64,000 bases of DNA from Maritimibacter sp. (GTDB lineage: Bacteria > Pseudomonadota > Alphaproteobacteria > Rhodobacterales > Rhodobacteraceae). Position 1 is the first letter of the stretch. The number at the start of each line of letters is the position of its first letter. The notes beneath the pieces were generated by a model. The model did not search any database, was not told where the DNA came from, and was given only the letters and a program-made list of their open reading frames with translations. The DNA lies in NCBI GenBank assembly GCA_017792445.1, contig CP051232.1:4128001-4192000 (forward strand). The letters run 5' to 3'. Of the stretch, positions 1 through 10,160 are shown in pieces. The translations under genes and the position numbers were made by a program.

Positions 1-1109
1 TTCTTCAGCGCCTCGCGGGCGTATTCGTACTGAAGCATCGACTCCTGCTTCGGGATCCCGGCCATGTTGCCGATATCCCATGTCTCGTAATCCGCGAATT
101 CGTCATCCGGCGACAGCATGGGGTGCGTTTCCCCGTCGCCCTTCATCTGGGTGACCTCGTACAGCGGTTCCCACTTGAAGCGCCGTGCGAAATAGTCGCC
201 GCCCAAGGGTTCGCCCGTGGCGGGGTTGGTCTCGACCGGGAACATCAGGCCGTTCGACAGGTTGCCGTTATGCGCCAAGGCAAGAACGTCGCCGCCGGTC
301 TTTTCCTCGTAGGTTTCCATCCACGTCCAAAGGTCTTCCGGATTGGTGCTTCCCAGCGTGTCGAGCGGCAGCATCTGACGCGCATAGGTCCCGTCGTCGC
401 GGAAGATGACGTTCCGGTGCAGGTTGTTCCCGGCTTCGGTCGAGGTCCATTCATACCCGATCAGCGCCGTGAACACGCCGGGTTCGTTGTATTCCTCGGC
501 GATCTCGATGACCTCGTTCCAGACCGACTTGGCCAGCTTCGGGTCGACGAAGGCGGGCGGGATCGTGCCGTCCGACATCGCGTTGGTGATCTCAAGCACC
601 GACGTGACCGCCTCGGGCCCGCCGCCTTTCACGCGGTGGTACCAGTCAAGGATCTGGGGGTCGGCCAGCATCTCGGGATTGCCCGCAAGCATTTCCGTCA
701 TGCTGCCCATCGCGTCGGAATGCTCGGTCACCGCCAGCCAGTCGAGCGGCCGCGACAGCTTGGCCGGCACGCCGTGGGACGCGATGACTTCCTCGCCGCG
801 GGCAAACCGGTAGGCGTCGCGCGGCATGAGCGTCGCACTGTAGGCCGGCGCATCATAGGACAGCGCGGTGTGCATGTGCGAGTCGCCCCAAAGCGGCCGG
901 ATCGGATAGGACAGACCGGCATAGGGCGAATAGTTGCGCGCGGGATTGCTGTCGAAGTCATCCTCGGTGAGATACATCTCTCCGACCATGCCGCCCTCGG
1001 GGACGTCCTGTGCCTGCAGCGCCGTGGCGAGAATTGCGCCGGCGGCAAGTCCAAGCGTCGTCGTGGCAAGCAGATGTCGGCGTTGCAAAGCGATGGATGA
1101 AGGTTTCAT
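1..1109 (-). CDS. DUF3604 family protein, exported (C-terminus cut by window edge)
   Basis: The frame is open from an ATG at 1109 to the window edge, about 369 residues, so the C-terminal half is missing. The N-terminus has a twin-arginine-like segment (QRRHLLATTT) and a hydrophobic stretch ending in an Ala-x-Ala-like site, which suggests export. After it come LWGDSHMHTALSYD and LDWLAVTEHSD, the PHP-like metal-binding His/Asp motifs of DUF3604. The function of DUF3604 is not established. A full-length paralogue lies immediately upstream on the same strand (1314-3278) with the same motifs in the same order, so the pair arose by duplication. The ribosome site is the GGAGG-like stretch just before the ATG. 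Family call is firm, substrate unknown. Confidence 0.85.
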   Translation of the reverse strand, partial: MKPSSIALQRRHLLATTTLGLAAGAILATALQAQDVPEGGMVGEMYLTEDDFDSNPARNYSPYAGLSYPIRPLWGDSHMHTALSYDAPAYSATLMPRDAYRFARGEEVIASHGVPAKLSRPLDWLAVTEHSDAMGSMTEMLAGNPEMLADPQILDWYHRVKGGGPEAVTSVLEITNAMSDGTIPPAFVDPKLAKSVWNEVIEIAEEYNEPGVFTALIGYEWTSTEAGNNLHRNVIFRDDGTYARQMLPLDTLGSTNPEDLWTWMETYEEKTGGDVLALAHNGNLSNGLMFPVETNPATGEPLGGDYFARRFKWEPLYEVTQMKGDGETHPMLSPDDEFADYETWDIGNMAGIPKQESMLQYEYAREALK

Positions 1110-1139
1110 GGCAATCCTCCCGAATGGAAATGTCGAGCC

Positions 1140-1160
1140 CTTAAAGCGTATCGCGTTAAG
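1140..1160. promoter_or_regulatory. Inverted-repeat candidate operator upstream of the first DUF3604 gene
   Basis: The 21-base site begins CTTAA and ends TTAAG, with GCG and CGC facing each other around a central TAT; 8 of 10 arm positions pair. It lies about 30 bases upstream of the ATG at 1109. A related site, identical over 14 consecutive bases, sits at the same place upstream of the paralogue (3311-3331), and both are preceded by the same TGGAAATGTCGAGC block. Conservation in both copies suggests a regulator-binding site, but it may simply be duplicated promoter DNA. Confidence 0.45.
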
Positions 1161-1313
1161 CTTACCCGCCAAAGATGAACCTCGGATACCTATTTGGCGT
1201 ACCGAACGCCGTCAGAGGCAAGCAAGACAGGCGTCCCGTGAGACGGCGACGCCTGCCCGGCGGGTCTTGCGACCTTTTGACCGACCGCCCGCAGACGGGC
1301 GAGCCGGCCTGTG

Positions 1314-3278
1314 TCACTCTGGCGGCGTGTACCAGATCGGCGAGGTGTAGGCGCGTTCCTGATGGAAGCGCGGAATGCCTTCCGGGGTCATATCCGCGCC
1401 CAGCCGCGCCTCGTCATAGGCCTGCCAGGTGGGTGTCGGGATCTCGAGCACACGAGCGTAGTACACGGCGGGCACCGACGGATCGAAGTCCGGGTCGGTC
1501 CAGACGGTGCGCAGTTCCGGTGCGCCGATGGTGTTCGTCCACGTCGCGTTTTCAACATCGACCGTGTTGCCGACTTCGGTCGTGGCTCGCCCGTCCTCGC
1601 CGATCTCGCGGCCGTCGGACACGGCGACGTCGAAGATCCGCTCGTGGCGCTCGCCTTCCGTATCGACCCAGCCCTTCACGATCTGGATGCGGTCGAGGTT
1701 GCCCCACCATGCGTCCTTCAGCGCCCCGACCATGAAGACCGGCGCCGTCGCACCTTCGGGCGCGGGCTCGAGATCGCCGCCCATAGGCACGCCCTTGGCA
1801 TAGCCGATGTCGATCACGTCGGGACGATAGGCGTCATCCTCGGCATAATCCCAGCCGCCGAAGAACCGGACCGCGATGCGGGTGCCGGTGGTCGCATAGA
1901 CCTCTTTGCGCTTCATCGCGTCGAAGATCGCCTCGCGCGTGTTCTCGGTGGCCCATACCCCGGCAAGGCCCGAGGCCAGCACGTCGTATTCGAACGTCGA
2001 CAGGGCTTCGTCCCCGCCGAACGCCTGGATCACGTAGCTTTTCCAGCGGTCCGGGCTGGGCTCGCCGGTGTCCATCTTGCCGAAGAAGTTCTCGTCGCGC
2101 GTCGTCGACAGCGCGGTGTGGCTGTCCGACGATCCGATCATGCCCATCTTGAACGGGTTGACCCCCAGCTTCATGAACTGCTGAAGGCCGATCTGCAGCG
2201 CGGTCCGGGTGTATTCGAAGGGCAGCATCTCGGGGGTTTTCGGAATGATGCCGCCGATGTCCGCCTTGTCCCACGTGCCGTAGTCGGCGAATTCGTCGTT
2301 CGGCGACAGGAACGGGTGCGCCTCGCTGTCGCCCTTGATCTGGGTGGTCTCGACCAGCGGCTCCCACCGCATCCGCATCGCGGCATACTCCGCGTCGATC
2401 GGTTCGCCATTCATCCGCTCCAGCGCGAACATCTTGCCGTTCGACACGTTGCCATTGTGCGGGATCGCAAGAACCTCGCCGCCGGTTAGGTCCTCGTAGT
2501 TCTGCATGTAGTCCCACAGCAGTTCCACGTCCTGACCGTCGAACAGCGAGAACGGCAACACCTGCGACACGCGGTCGGCGCCGTCGCGGAAGATCACGAC
2601 GCGGTGCAGGTTGCCGGGGTCGACGAGCGTGCCGCTGAGCGTCCACTCGAAGCCCAGCATCGCGGTGAACACGCCGGGCTCGTTGTATTCCTCGGCGATC
2701 TCGATCTGCCGGTCCCACGTGTTGCGCTGGATTCGCGGGTCATCGATCACGTCGATGAACTGCGTCATGCCTTCGCGGCCCCACAGATCATAGGCGGCAT
2801 AGCCGTTGCCTTCCTGGATCAGGTCGTAGAAGCGGCGGCCGTATTCGTTCTCCAGAAGCTCGGCATTGCCCTCGGCCAGCAGAAGCGGCACCCCGAGGTT
2901 CTCGGCATGGTCGGCGACCACAAGGAAATCGAGCGGGCGGACAAGTTGCGCGCGCTGGCCGGTGTTGCTGGTCACCAGTTCGCCGCGCGCGAAGCGATAG
3001 GCGTCTTCCGGTCCCAGCACGGTGCCGAACATGCCGGCATCCATCGAGAACGTGGTGTGAAGATGCGTATCGCCCCACAGAAGGCTGTCGGCAAAGCCGC
3101 CGCCTCGCGTGTTGCGCCCGGCATAGGGGGAATAGTCTTTCTGGATGCCGGCCACGTCTTCTTCGGATGGTCTGAGTTGGGCCTGACCCGAGGTGGCGAC
3201 GGCCATGCCCAGCACAAGTCCGGTGGCCGTGGTGGCAAGCAGACGCCGCCCGTTTAACGCAAAGCCTGAATTCTTCAT
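1314..3278 (-). CDS. DUF3604 family protein, exported, full length
   Basis: 654 residues from an ATG at 3278 preceded by a GGGGGA ribosome site. Residues 1-34 form an export signal with twin arginines (GRRLLATT) and an SGQAQ end. LLWGDTHLHTTFSMD near residue 70 and LDFLVVADHAEN near residue 115 supply the His/Asp metal-ligand pattern of the PHP-like DUF3604 fold. Further conserved blocks include AIPHNGN, FEWT and GSSDSHTAL. These proteins are probably periplasmic metal-dependent hydrolases, but no reaction is assigned. It is the upstream member of a tandem pair with 1-1109; a 204-base gap and a separate palindrome before each copy suggest separate promoters. Confidence 0.88.
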   Translation of the reverse strand: MKNSGFALNGRRLLATTATGLVLGMAVATSGQAQLRPSEEDVAGIQKDYSPYAGRNTRGGGFADSLLWGDTHLHTTFSMDAGMFGTVLGPEDAYRFARGELVTSNTGQRAQLVRPLDFLVVADHAENLGVPLLLAEGNAELLENEYGRRFYDLIQEGNGYAAYDLWGREGMTQFIDVIDDPRIQRNTWDRQIEIAEEYNEPGVFTAMLGFEWTLSGTLVDPGNLHRVVIFRDGADRVSQVLPFSLFDGQDVELLWDYMQNYEDLTGGEVLAIPHNGNVSNGKMFALERMNGEPIDAEYAAMRMRWEPLVETTQIKGDSEAHPFLSPNDEFADYGTWDKADIGGIIPKTPEMLPFEYTRTALQIGLQQFMKLGVNPFKMGMIGSSDSHTALSTTRDENFFGKMDTGEPSPDRWKSYVIQAFGGDEALSTFEYDVLASGLAGVWATENTREAIFDAMKRKEVYATTGTRIAVRFFGGWDYAEDDAYRPDVIDIGYAKGVPMGGDLEPAPEGATAPVFMVGALKDAWWGNLDRIQIVKGWVDTEGERHERIFDVAVSDGREIGEDGRATTEVGNTVDVENATWTNTIGAPELRTVWTDPDFDPSVPAVYYARVLEIPTPTWQAYDEARLGADMTPEGIPRFHQERAYTSPIWYTPPE

Positions 3279-3310
3279 GGCAATCCCCCTGGCTGGAAAT
3301 GTCGAGCTTC

Positions 3311-3331
3311 GTTTAAACGTATCGCGTTAAG
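3311..3331. promoter_or_regulatory. Second copy of the DUF3604 upstream palindrome
   Basis: The half CGTATCGCGTTAAG is identical to the site at 1140-1160. The left half has drifted (GTTTAAA), so the dyad is weaker here. The copy lies about 33 bases before the ATG at 3278, the same spacing as in the paralogue. The shared TGGAAATGTCGAGC block is at 3294-3307. Confidence 0.42.
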
Positions 3332-3494
3332 CTTACTCTCCAAAGATGCATTTGAAATGACTCATTCGCGAAACCCGAGCACGAGACACGCAGGAATTGC
3401 AGGCGTCGCGTCGGGGCACGGCGTTCGCCTCTGAAGTTGTGCGACCATTTGCCCAAACGGAGAAAGCCCGGCGGACGGTTCTCGCTTAGGCTTG

Positions 3495-4106
3495 TCAGGC
3501 CGGCAGGCGGGCGGCGGCGACAAGCAGCGCAAACATCACCAGCGAGATTGCCGCAAGCCACGCTGCGGCCACCCGAAGCGCAACGGCGACCCCTTTGGCA
3601 GGGAACCGCTGACGCAGGTAATAGCTTAGCCCGAACAGGTAGAACGGCCCCAGTGCTGCCCCGAGAAACGCACCTGCCTGCGTGATGATCCAGTCCCGCG
3701 TCGGGCCCGGATCGGGCACCGACACCACGCCCAGCCCCCAGCCTGCCGCCGCGGCGACGACGCAGATCAGCGGCAACAGCCGCCCCGACAACAGGGCCGC
3801 CAACGCACACGCCGCGAAGGCTGTGGCGAACAGCACCGGATCGTAGGGTTTCGGACCGCCGCCGAACAGCAGCCCCGCGATCAGCGCCGCTCCGTAGACG
3901 GCGAAAGCCACGCGGGCGCGTTTCGGGTCCAGCCAGCCCAGCAGAAGACCAAGCCCCATGACCACCAGCGCCTGCGCCGGGGTGGACAGGGGGTGGACCA
4001 GACCGGTGTAGAACCCCTCGATCCCCGGAACGGGGGAATGCGCGCAGGCCGGCGCGGGCAGGATCGCAAGCGCGAGCCCGCCGACCCGCCGCGCGGACAG
4101 GATCAT
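3495..4106 (-). CDS. HupE/UreJ-like membrane protein, second of a pair
   Basis: 203 residues. The ATG at 4106 overlaps the stop of the upstream hupE-like gene in an ATGA arrangement, so the two are translationally coupled. It begins with a hydrophobic signal-like segment ending in ACAHS, followed by GFYTGLVHPLSTPAQALVVMGLG, which resembles the HupE/UreJ pattern of His-Pro plus membrane helices; about six helices follow. HupE/UreJ proteins are linked to nickel or cobalt uptake. Here no hydrogenase, urease or cobalamin genes lie nearby, so the metal is inferred only. A longer frame continuing to 4838 is read-through out of the real upstream gene. Confidence 0.7.
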   Translation of the reverse strand: MILSARRVGGLALAILPAPACAHSPVPGIEGFYTGLVHPLSTPAQALVVMGLGLLLGWLDPKRARVAFAVYGAALIAGLLFGGGPKPYDPVLFATAFAACALAALLSGRLLPLICVVAAAAGWGLGVVSVPDPGPTRDWIITQAGAFLGAALGPFYLFGLSYYLRQRFPAKGVAVALRVAAAWLAAISLVMFALLVAAARLPA

Positions 4107-4699
4107 ACGGCGCCGGTCAGGAAACCTACGCCCGCCAGCGAGATCAGCGCTCCGGCGCCGCGCACAGCGACCCGCCCGGCGGGCCATTTCACCAGCAACC
4201 CGAAGGCGATCCCGATCAGGTGCAGCAAGCCCGTCGCGATCACGAAGCCCACCGCGAAGGCGAAGGCGTTGGCCGTGGCCGGAAGCTCTGTGCCATGTGC
4301 GTAGCCGTGGAAGATCGCGAAGGCGCCGACCAGCACGGCCGAGACCCAAAGCGGCGGCCGCGCGGCAAGAACGATCATCAGCCCCAGCACGACCGCCGAC
4401 AGCGCGATGCCGGTCTCGATCGCCGGAAGCGGAATGCCAAGGATGCCCATCACGGCGCCCAGGGCCATCACGATGGGAAAGACGACCGGCAGCAGCCAGA
4501 TCGCCGGCGCTCCGAGGAATGCGCCCCACAGGCCGACCGCCACCATCGCGGCCACGTGGTCCCAGCCAAGGATCGGGTGCGTGAACCCGCTGACGAAGCC
4601 GCCGCCATAGCCTTCGCCCGTGTGGGCCAGCGCAGGCAGGCCGAGGCAGGACAGGACCACAGCCACAGAGAACAGGGCGATCAGGGTGCGAGAATACAT
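4103..4699 (-). CDS. HupE/UreJ family membrane protein
   Basis: 198 residues from the ATG at 4699, which has a GGAGGAG ribosome site 6-7 bases upstream; a longer frame to 4789 lacks one. A signal-like helix ends at LPALAHTGE. The family signature follows: GFVSGFTHPILGWDHVAAMVAVGLWG, with His residues in the first mature helix, and later FAIFHGYAHGTELP with a second His cluster. Six or so membrane helices are predicted. HupE-type proteins are thought to be nickel/cobalt permeases. It forms a two-gene operon with the overlapping paralogue-like gene at 3495-4106. Confidence 0.85.
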   Translation of the reverse strand: MYSRTLIALFSVAVVLSCLGLPALAHTGEGYGGGFVSGFTHPILGWDHVAAMVAVGLWGAFLGAPAIWLLPVVFPIVMALGAVMGILGIPLPAIETGIALSAVVLGLMIVLAARPPLWVSAVLVGAFAIFHGYAHGTELPATANAFAFAVGFVIATGLLHLIGIAFGLLVKWPAGRVAVRGAGALISLAGVGFLTGAV

Positions 4700-5043
4700 C
4701 GGGGGCTCCTCCGGTATCGACTGCGGCCGGAAGAAACCCCGCGCCGCCAATGATTTGTTCCACGACCGGCAACCGGTCGGGCACTGCAACTGAACGTGCT
4801 TCGCCGGAGTATTGCGTGTCCGACCCGGCAGAGGTCAAGCGAAAGGCGGGAAGGTGCGGCGAAGCGGTCGGATGGCCCGGCTCCGCCCGAACCGCCCAAC
4901 GATTGCCGGACCAGACAGCGCGATGCCCGCTAAATCAGCTTACCCCCCGCATCGGTCGCCGTCCGGGCAGATCGTATCGCCGCCGGGGTTCCAACCCCTA
5001 CGCCGCCGCGATAGCCGTGGGGCCAAACCCACCGGAGACCGCA
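4700..5043. other. Divergent intergenic region, hupE-like / grxB
   Basis: The 344 bases between the hupE-like start and grxB must hold two divergent promoters. I looked for a cobalamin riboswitch, often found before HupE/BtuB-type transporters, and did not see the B12-box sequence. No other structured element was recognised. Confidence 0.5.
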
Positions 5044-5682
5044 ATGAAGCTATACGTCTACGACCATTGTCCCTTCTGCGTCCGCGCCCGGATGCCGCTT
5101 GGCCTGAAGGGGATCGACGCGGAAACCGTGTTTCTGCCGAACCACGACGAGGAAACGCCGATCTCGATGATCGGGGCCAAGATGTTGCCGATCCTCGAAG
5201 ATGCCGACGGCCACATGGGCGAAAGCCTTGATATCGTCCACAAGCTCGATGGGCTGGCCGGCCCCCGCCTGTTCGGCGAAGACCCGACCCCCGCCATCGC
5301 AGACTGGCTGCGACAAGCCAACAGCGCGATCAACACGCTGGTCATCCCGCGCACGCCCGACCCCGTCTACCCCGAGTTCCGCGACCCCGAGGCGGTCGCC
5401 TATTTCACCGCCAAGAAAGAAGTCACCTTCGGCGACTTCGATGAACTGCGCGCAATGACCGAGGCCACCATCGCAGAGGTCGAGGCCGCGCTGGAGCGTC
5501 TTGTGCCGCATCTGCCGGACCCCGAAGGCGCGTCGATCGACGATATCCTTCTGTTCCCGGTCCTGCGCGGGCTGACCATCGTGCCCGGTCTGACCATGCC
5601 GGACGCCGTCGCGGCCTACACGCACCGCATGGCGGACCGGACGGGCCTGCCGCTTGTCGCGGAACTGCGCAAGGCGGCCTGA
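5044..5682 (+). CDS. grxB: Glutaredoxin 2 (GrxB family)
   Basis: 212 residues, the usual GrxB length. The N-terminus MKLYVYDHCPFCVRARM carries the dithiol CPFC active site at residues 9-12 in a GST-N-like thioredoxin fold. The GrxB C-terminal helical domain follows (LRQANSAINTLVIPR, later VPHLPDPEGASIDDILLFP). It reduces disulfides and glutathione adducts in the cytoplasm using glutathione. The start at 5044 is preceded by GGAG; a longer frame from 4750 has no support. It stands alone, convergent with the enolase-superfamily gene 15 bases downstream. Confidence 0.93.
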   Translation: MKLYVYDHCPFCVRARMPLGLKGIDAETVFLPNHDEETPISMIGAKMLPILEDADGHMGESLDIVHKLDGLAGPRLFGEDPTPAIADWLRQANSAINTLVIPRTPDPVYPEFRDPEAVAYFTAKKEVTFGDFDELRAMTEATIAEVEAALERLVPHLPDPEGASIDDILLFPVLRGLTIVPGLTMPDAVAAYTHRMADRTGLPLVAELRKAA

Positions 5683-5697
5683 CCCGGCGGGCCCGCG

Positions 5698-6798
5698 TCA
5701 GAACTCGGTGACCTGATAGCTTGCGCGGGCCAGCCAGTCCGGAGAGACCTCGACGCCCCAGCCGGGCGCATCGGTGACCGTCGCGAAGCCGTCTTCGATC
5801 CGGTAGGGATCGGTGGTGAACAGGCCCTCCTGCCACGGATAGTAGTCGCGCCCCTCGATGGAGAATTCGAGGTACTTGCCGGCGTTCGGGATCGCGCGCA
5901 GCAGGTGCATGGTGAACAGCGTCACCAGCGACAGGTTCGCGGCATGGGGCGTCACCGGCAGTCCCGCCTCGGCCGCCATCCGCGTTACCCGCAGCGTGCG
6001 GGAAATGCCGCCGATATAGCAGATGTCGGGCTGCACGATGTCGACCACCCGGTCGCGGATCATCAGCCGCCAGTTCGCCATCATGCAGTCCTGCTCGCCG
6101 CCCGCCACGTCGATTTCCAGCGCGTCGGTCACCTGCTTGGTCTGGTCGAACTCCCAATAGGGGCACGGTTCCTCAAAGTGGGAAATGCCGTTGTCCGCCA
6201 GCAGCTTGCCCACCTCGATAGCGCGGTCGGGGGAATAGCACGAGTTGCCGTCGACCAGCAGCGCCACGTCGCCCCCCAGCCGCTTGCGGACAAGCGGCAC
6301 GATCTCTTCGGTGCGGCCCGGCCACTCGTCGCGGTTGCGCCCGACCTCCATGCCGACGCGGAACTTGAACGCGTCGAAGCCATGGGCGTCGCGCAAGCGG
6401 GCGAAGCGGTCGGCCTCGTCCGCGGGCGTGATGTCGCGTTTCATCGAAGAGGCATAGGCCCGCACCCGGCCCGGCGCACCGCCGATCAGTTCGCAGACCG
6501 GCTTGCCCTCGCGCTTGCCGCGCATGTCCCAAAGCGCGGTGTCCACCCCGCCCATCGCACGGCGCAGGTAGGCGCCCGGGAACTTGTGCTCGCGGTCGCG
6601 GACGGTGTCCATCATCTCGTCGATGTCGCCCGTGTCCATCCCAAGCGCGAAGGGCGCGACCTGACGGTGCAGCACCTGCGCGGTGATGTCGGCGTTATAC
6701 GGCGCGACCTGCCCCCAGCCCTGCGCGCCGTCCTCGGCGGTGGCGCGGACGAAGCACACGAATTCATTGGTGAAAGTCTCAAGCCGCGTCAGTTTCAT
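5698..6798 (-). CDS. Mandelate racemase / enolase superfamily dehydratase or racemase
   Basis: 366 residues from the ATG at 6798. The capping domain occupies about residues 1-115 and the barrel 120-350. Metal ligands are visible at D183 (LLVDGNS), E209/E210 (FEEPCP) and E235 (GGEQD). The catalytic bases would be K145-x-R147 (FKFRVG) and H285 (PHAANLS). The Arg at the second position of the K-x-K pair is found in some sugar-acid dehydratase branches, so a dehydratase acting on an acid sugar or hydroxy acid is a reasonable guess; the substrate is not decided. It is divergent from the GMC oxidoreductase across 193 bases, which suggests co-regulation. Confidence 0.85.
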   Translation of the reverse strand: MKLTRLETFTNEFVCFVRATAEDGAQGWGQVAPYNADITAQVLHRQVAPFALGMDTGDIDEMMDTVRDREHKFPGAYLRRAMGGVDTALWDMRGKREGKPVCELIGGAPGRVRAYASSMKRDITPADEADRFARLRDAHGFDAFKFRVGMEVGRNRDEWPGRTEEIVPLVRKRLGGDVALLVDGNSCYSPDRAIEVGKLLADNGISHFEEPCPYWEFDQTKQVTDALEIDVAGGEQDCMMANWRLMIRDRVVDIVQPDICYIGGISRTLRVTRMAAEAGLPVTPHAANLSLVTLFTMHLLRAIPNAGKYLEFSIEGRDYYPWQEGLFTTDPYRIEDGFATVTDAPGWGVEVSPDWLARASYQVTEF

Positions 6799-6991
6799 CG
6801 TCGCCCGTCCCGTCGTTCCTGTCTGCGCGAAGATGTAGATAACTTGGACGTGGGAGTATATCCATTTCCGGCTTCCGAGCGGCCTGTTCAGCGCTGACAC
6901 AACAATGCCTCTCGCAACCGGGCCATTCCCCGGTTAGCGTCGCCGGTCAGAGCCCGCACCTCGGCGGGCGCGCAGGCAGACAGGTGCGGCA

Positions 6992-8695
6992 ATGTCCGAG
7001 TACGACTTCATCATCGTGGGCGCCGGCTCGGCGGGGTGTGTGCTGGCGAACCGGCTATCCGAGGACGGGCGCTATTCCGTGCTTCTGCTGGAAGCGGGCG
7101 GCAGCGATCTGAATTTCTGGATCTGGATGCCCATCGGCTATGGCAAGACCTTCTACCGCAAGTCGGTCAACTGGATGTACCACACCGAGCCCGAGCCGAA
7201 CCTTGACGGCCGCATCAGCTATTGGCCGCGCGGCAAGGTGATGGGCGGGTCCAGTTCGATCAACGCGATGGTCTACATTCGTGGCCAGCAGGAGGATTTC
7301 GAGGACTGGAAGGCGATGGGCAATCCCGGCTGGGGCTGGGACGACGTGCTGCCGTTCTTCCGCAAGTCCGAGACGAACGACCGTGGCGCGACCGAGGTCC
7401 GGGGCGGCGAAGGGCCCGTCCACGTGGCGACGATGGACCGCTATCTGCACCCGATGTGCGAGGATTTCCTGCGCGCGGGCGAGGAACTGCAATTTGCCCG
7501 CAACCCGGATTTCAACGGTCCGTCGCAGGAAGGCGTCGGCACCTACCAGAACACCGCGAAGGACGGCATGCGCATGTCGGCGGCGCGCGCCTATGTCCGG
7601 CCCGCCCGAAAGCGTCCCAACCTGAGGGTCGTCACCCGCGCGATGACCACGAAGATCCTGTTCGACGGCTCGCGCGCGACCGGCGTGCGCTATGTCCGCA
7701 AGGGCGCAGAGCACGACGTGCGCGCACGGCGCGAGGTGATCCTGTCCGCGGGCGCAATCAACTCGCCGCAGCTGTTGCAGCTGTCCGGTGTCGGGCCGGG
7801 CGCATTGCTTCGGTCGCACGGAATCGAGGTGGTCCGCGCCGCCGAGGGCGTAGGCCGGAACCTTCAGGACCATCTGGCGATCGACTATCTGTTCCGCTCG
7901 AAGGTGCCGACGCTGAACCAGCAGCTACGCCCGTGGCACGGCAAGCTGCGGCACGGGCTGCACTATGTCCTGACCCGGCGCGGGATCCTGTCGCTGGGCG
8001 TCAATCAGGCGGGCGGCTTCGTGCGCAGCCGGCCCGGTCTGTCGAAGCCCAACATGCAACTGTTCTTCTCTCCCGTCAGCTATACCAAGGCGGTGCCGGG
8101 CAAGCGGGCGCTGATGAGCCCGGACCCTTTCCCCGGCTTTCTCATGGGCGCGCAGCCGACCCGGCCCACCAGCCGCGGACATCTCGAGATCCGGTCGCCC
8201 GACCCGATGGCGCCCCCCGCGATCCATCCGAACTACCTTGGCACCGATCTCGACGTGCAAGAGATGCTCGAGGCCTCGCAGATCATGCGCCGCCTTGCCG
8301 AAACGCCTGCGCTGTCGCGGCTGATCGAGGCGGAACTGCTGCCCGGGCCGCAGGTGCAAAGCGACGACGAGATGATCGCCGACATCCGCGCCCGCGCCGG
8401 CACCGTGTTTCACCCGGTTTCGACCTGCCGGATGGGACCGGACCCGGTGCGGGACGTAGTCGATGCGCGGCTGAGGGTCTACGGGATCGACGGGCTGCGC
8501 GTGGCGGATGCCTCGATCTTCCCGACAGTCACCTCGGGCAACACCAACGCCCCCGCGATCATGGTGGGCGAAAAGGCGTCGCAAATGATTCTCGACGACC
8601 ATCGCCCTGGTGGCTCGAATAAAGGGCCGGCCCGTTCCGCCGACGGTCAGTGCGTGCCCGAAACGCCTGTTTCCGCGTCGTTCCAGACCGCCTGA
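6992..8695 (+). CDS. GMC family FAD-dependent oxidoreductase (choline/alcohol dehydrogenase-like)
   Basis: 567 residues. The N-terminal dinucleotide motif VGAGSAGCVLANRL with downstream LLLEAGG binds FAD. WPRGKVMGGSSSINAMVYIRG is the first GMC signature and GAINSPQLLQLSGVG the second. The C-terminal FHPVSTCRMG and SGNTNAPAIMVGEKA hold the catalytic His/Asn pair. It should oxidise a primary alcohol to an aldehyde with a quinone or other acceptor. The MPIGYGKTFY type N-region looks more like general alcohol dehydrogenases than BetA, so choline is not assured despite the gbcAB genes just downstream. The C-terminus carries an extra tail of about 30 residues. Confidence 0.87.
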   Translation: MSEYDFIIVGAGSAGCVLANRLSEDGRYSVLLLEAGGSDLNFWIWMPIGYGKTFYRKSVNWMYHTEPEPNLDGRISYWPRGKVMGGSSSINAMVYIRGQQEDFEDWKAMGNPGWGWDDVLPFFRKSETNDRGATEVRGGEGPVHVATMDRYLHPMCEDFLRAGEELQFARNPDFNGPSQEGVGTYQNTAKDGMRMSAARAYVRPARKRPNLRVVTRAMTTKILFDGSRATGVRYVRKGAEHDVRARREVILSAGAINSPQLLQLSGVGPGALLRSHGIEVVRAAEGVGRNLQDHLAIDYLFRSKVPTLNQQLRPWHGKLRHGLHYVLTRRGILSLGVNQAGGFVRSRPGLSKPNMQLFFSPVSYTKAVPGKRALMSPDPFPGFLMGAQPTRPTSRGHLEIRSPDPMAPPAIHPNYLGTDLDVQEMLEASQIMRRLAETPALSRLIEAELLPGPQVQSDDEMIADIRARAGTVFHPVSTCRMGPDPVRDVVDARLRVYGIDGLRVADASIFPTVTSGNTNAPAIMVGEKASQMILDDHRPGGSNKGPARSADGQCVPETPVSASFQTA

Positions 8696-8797
8696 ACCGC
8701 GCTTTCAGCGCCTGCCGTAGCGCCGTTTCCGGCGCATGTCCGTTCCGTATCCGGTTCTGTCGTTTTCAAGCGAAATGTCGCGACACGACGCTGCTAG

Positions 8798-10156
<1,359 letters not shown>

Positions 10157-10160
10157 TCTG

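Noticed and set aside
3495-4838. 447-residue open frame covering both hupE-like genes
   Set aside because: It reads out of frame through the real hupE gene (4103-4699) and joins the second gene only by chance; the real start is ATG 4106 in an ATGA overlap.
4700-5043. Cobalamin riboswitch before the hupE-like genes
   Set aside because: The B12-box (GCCACTG) and the conserved core were looked for on the minus strand and not found.
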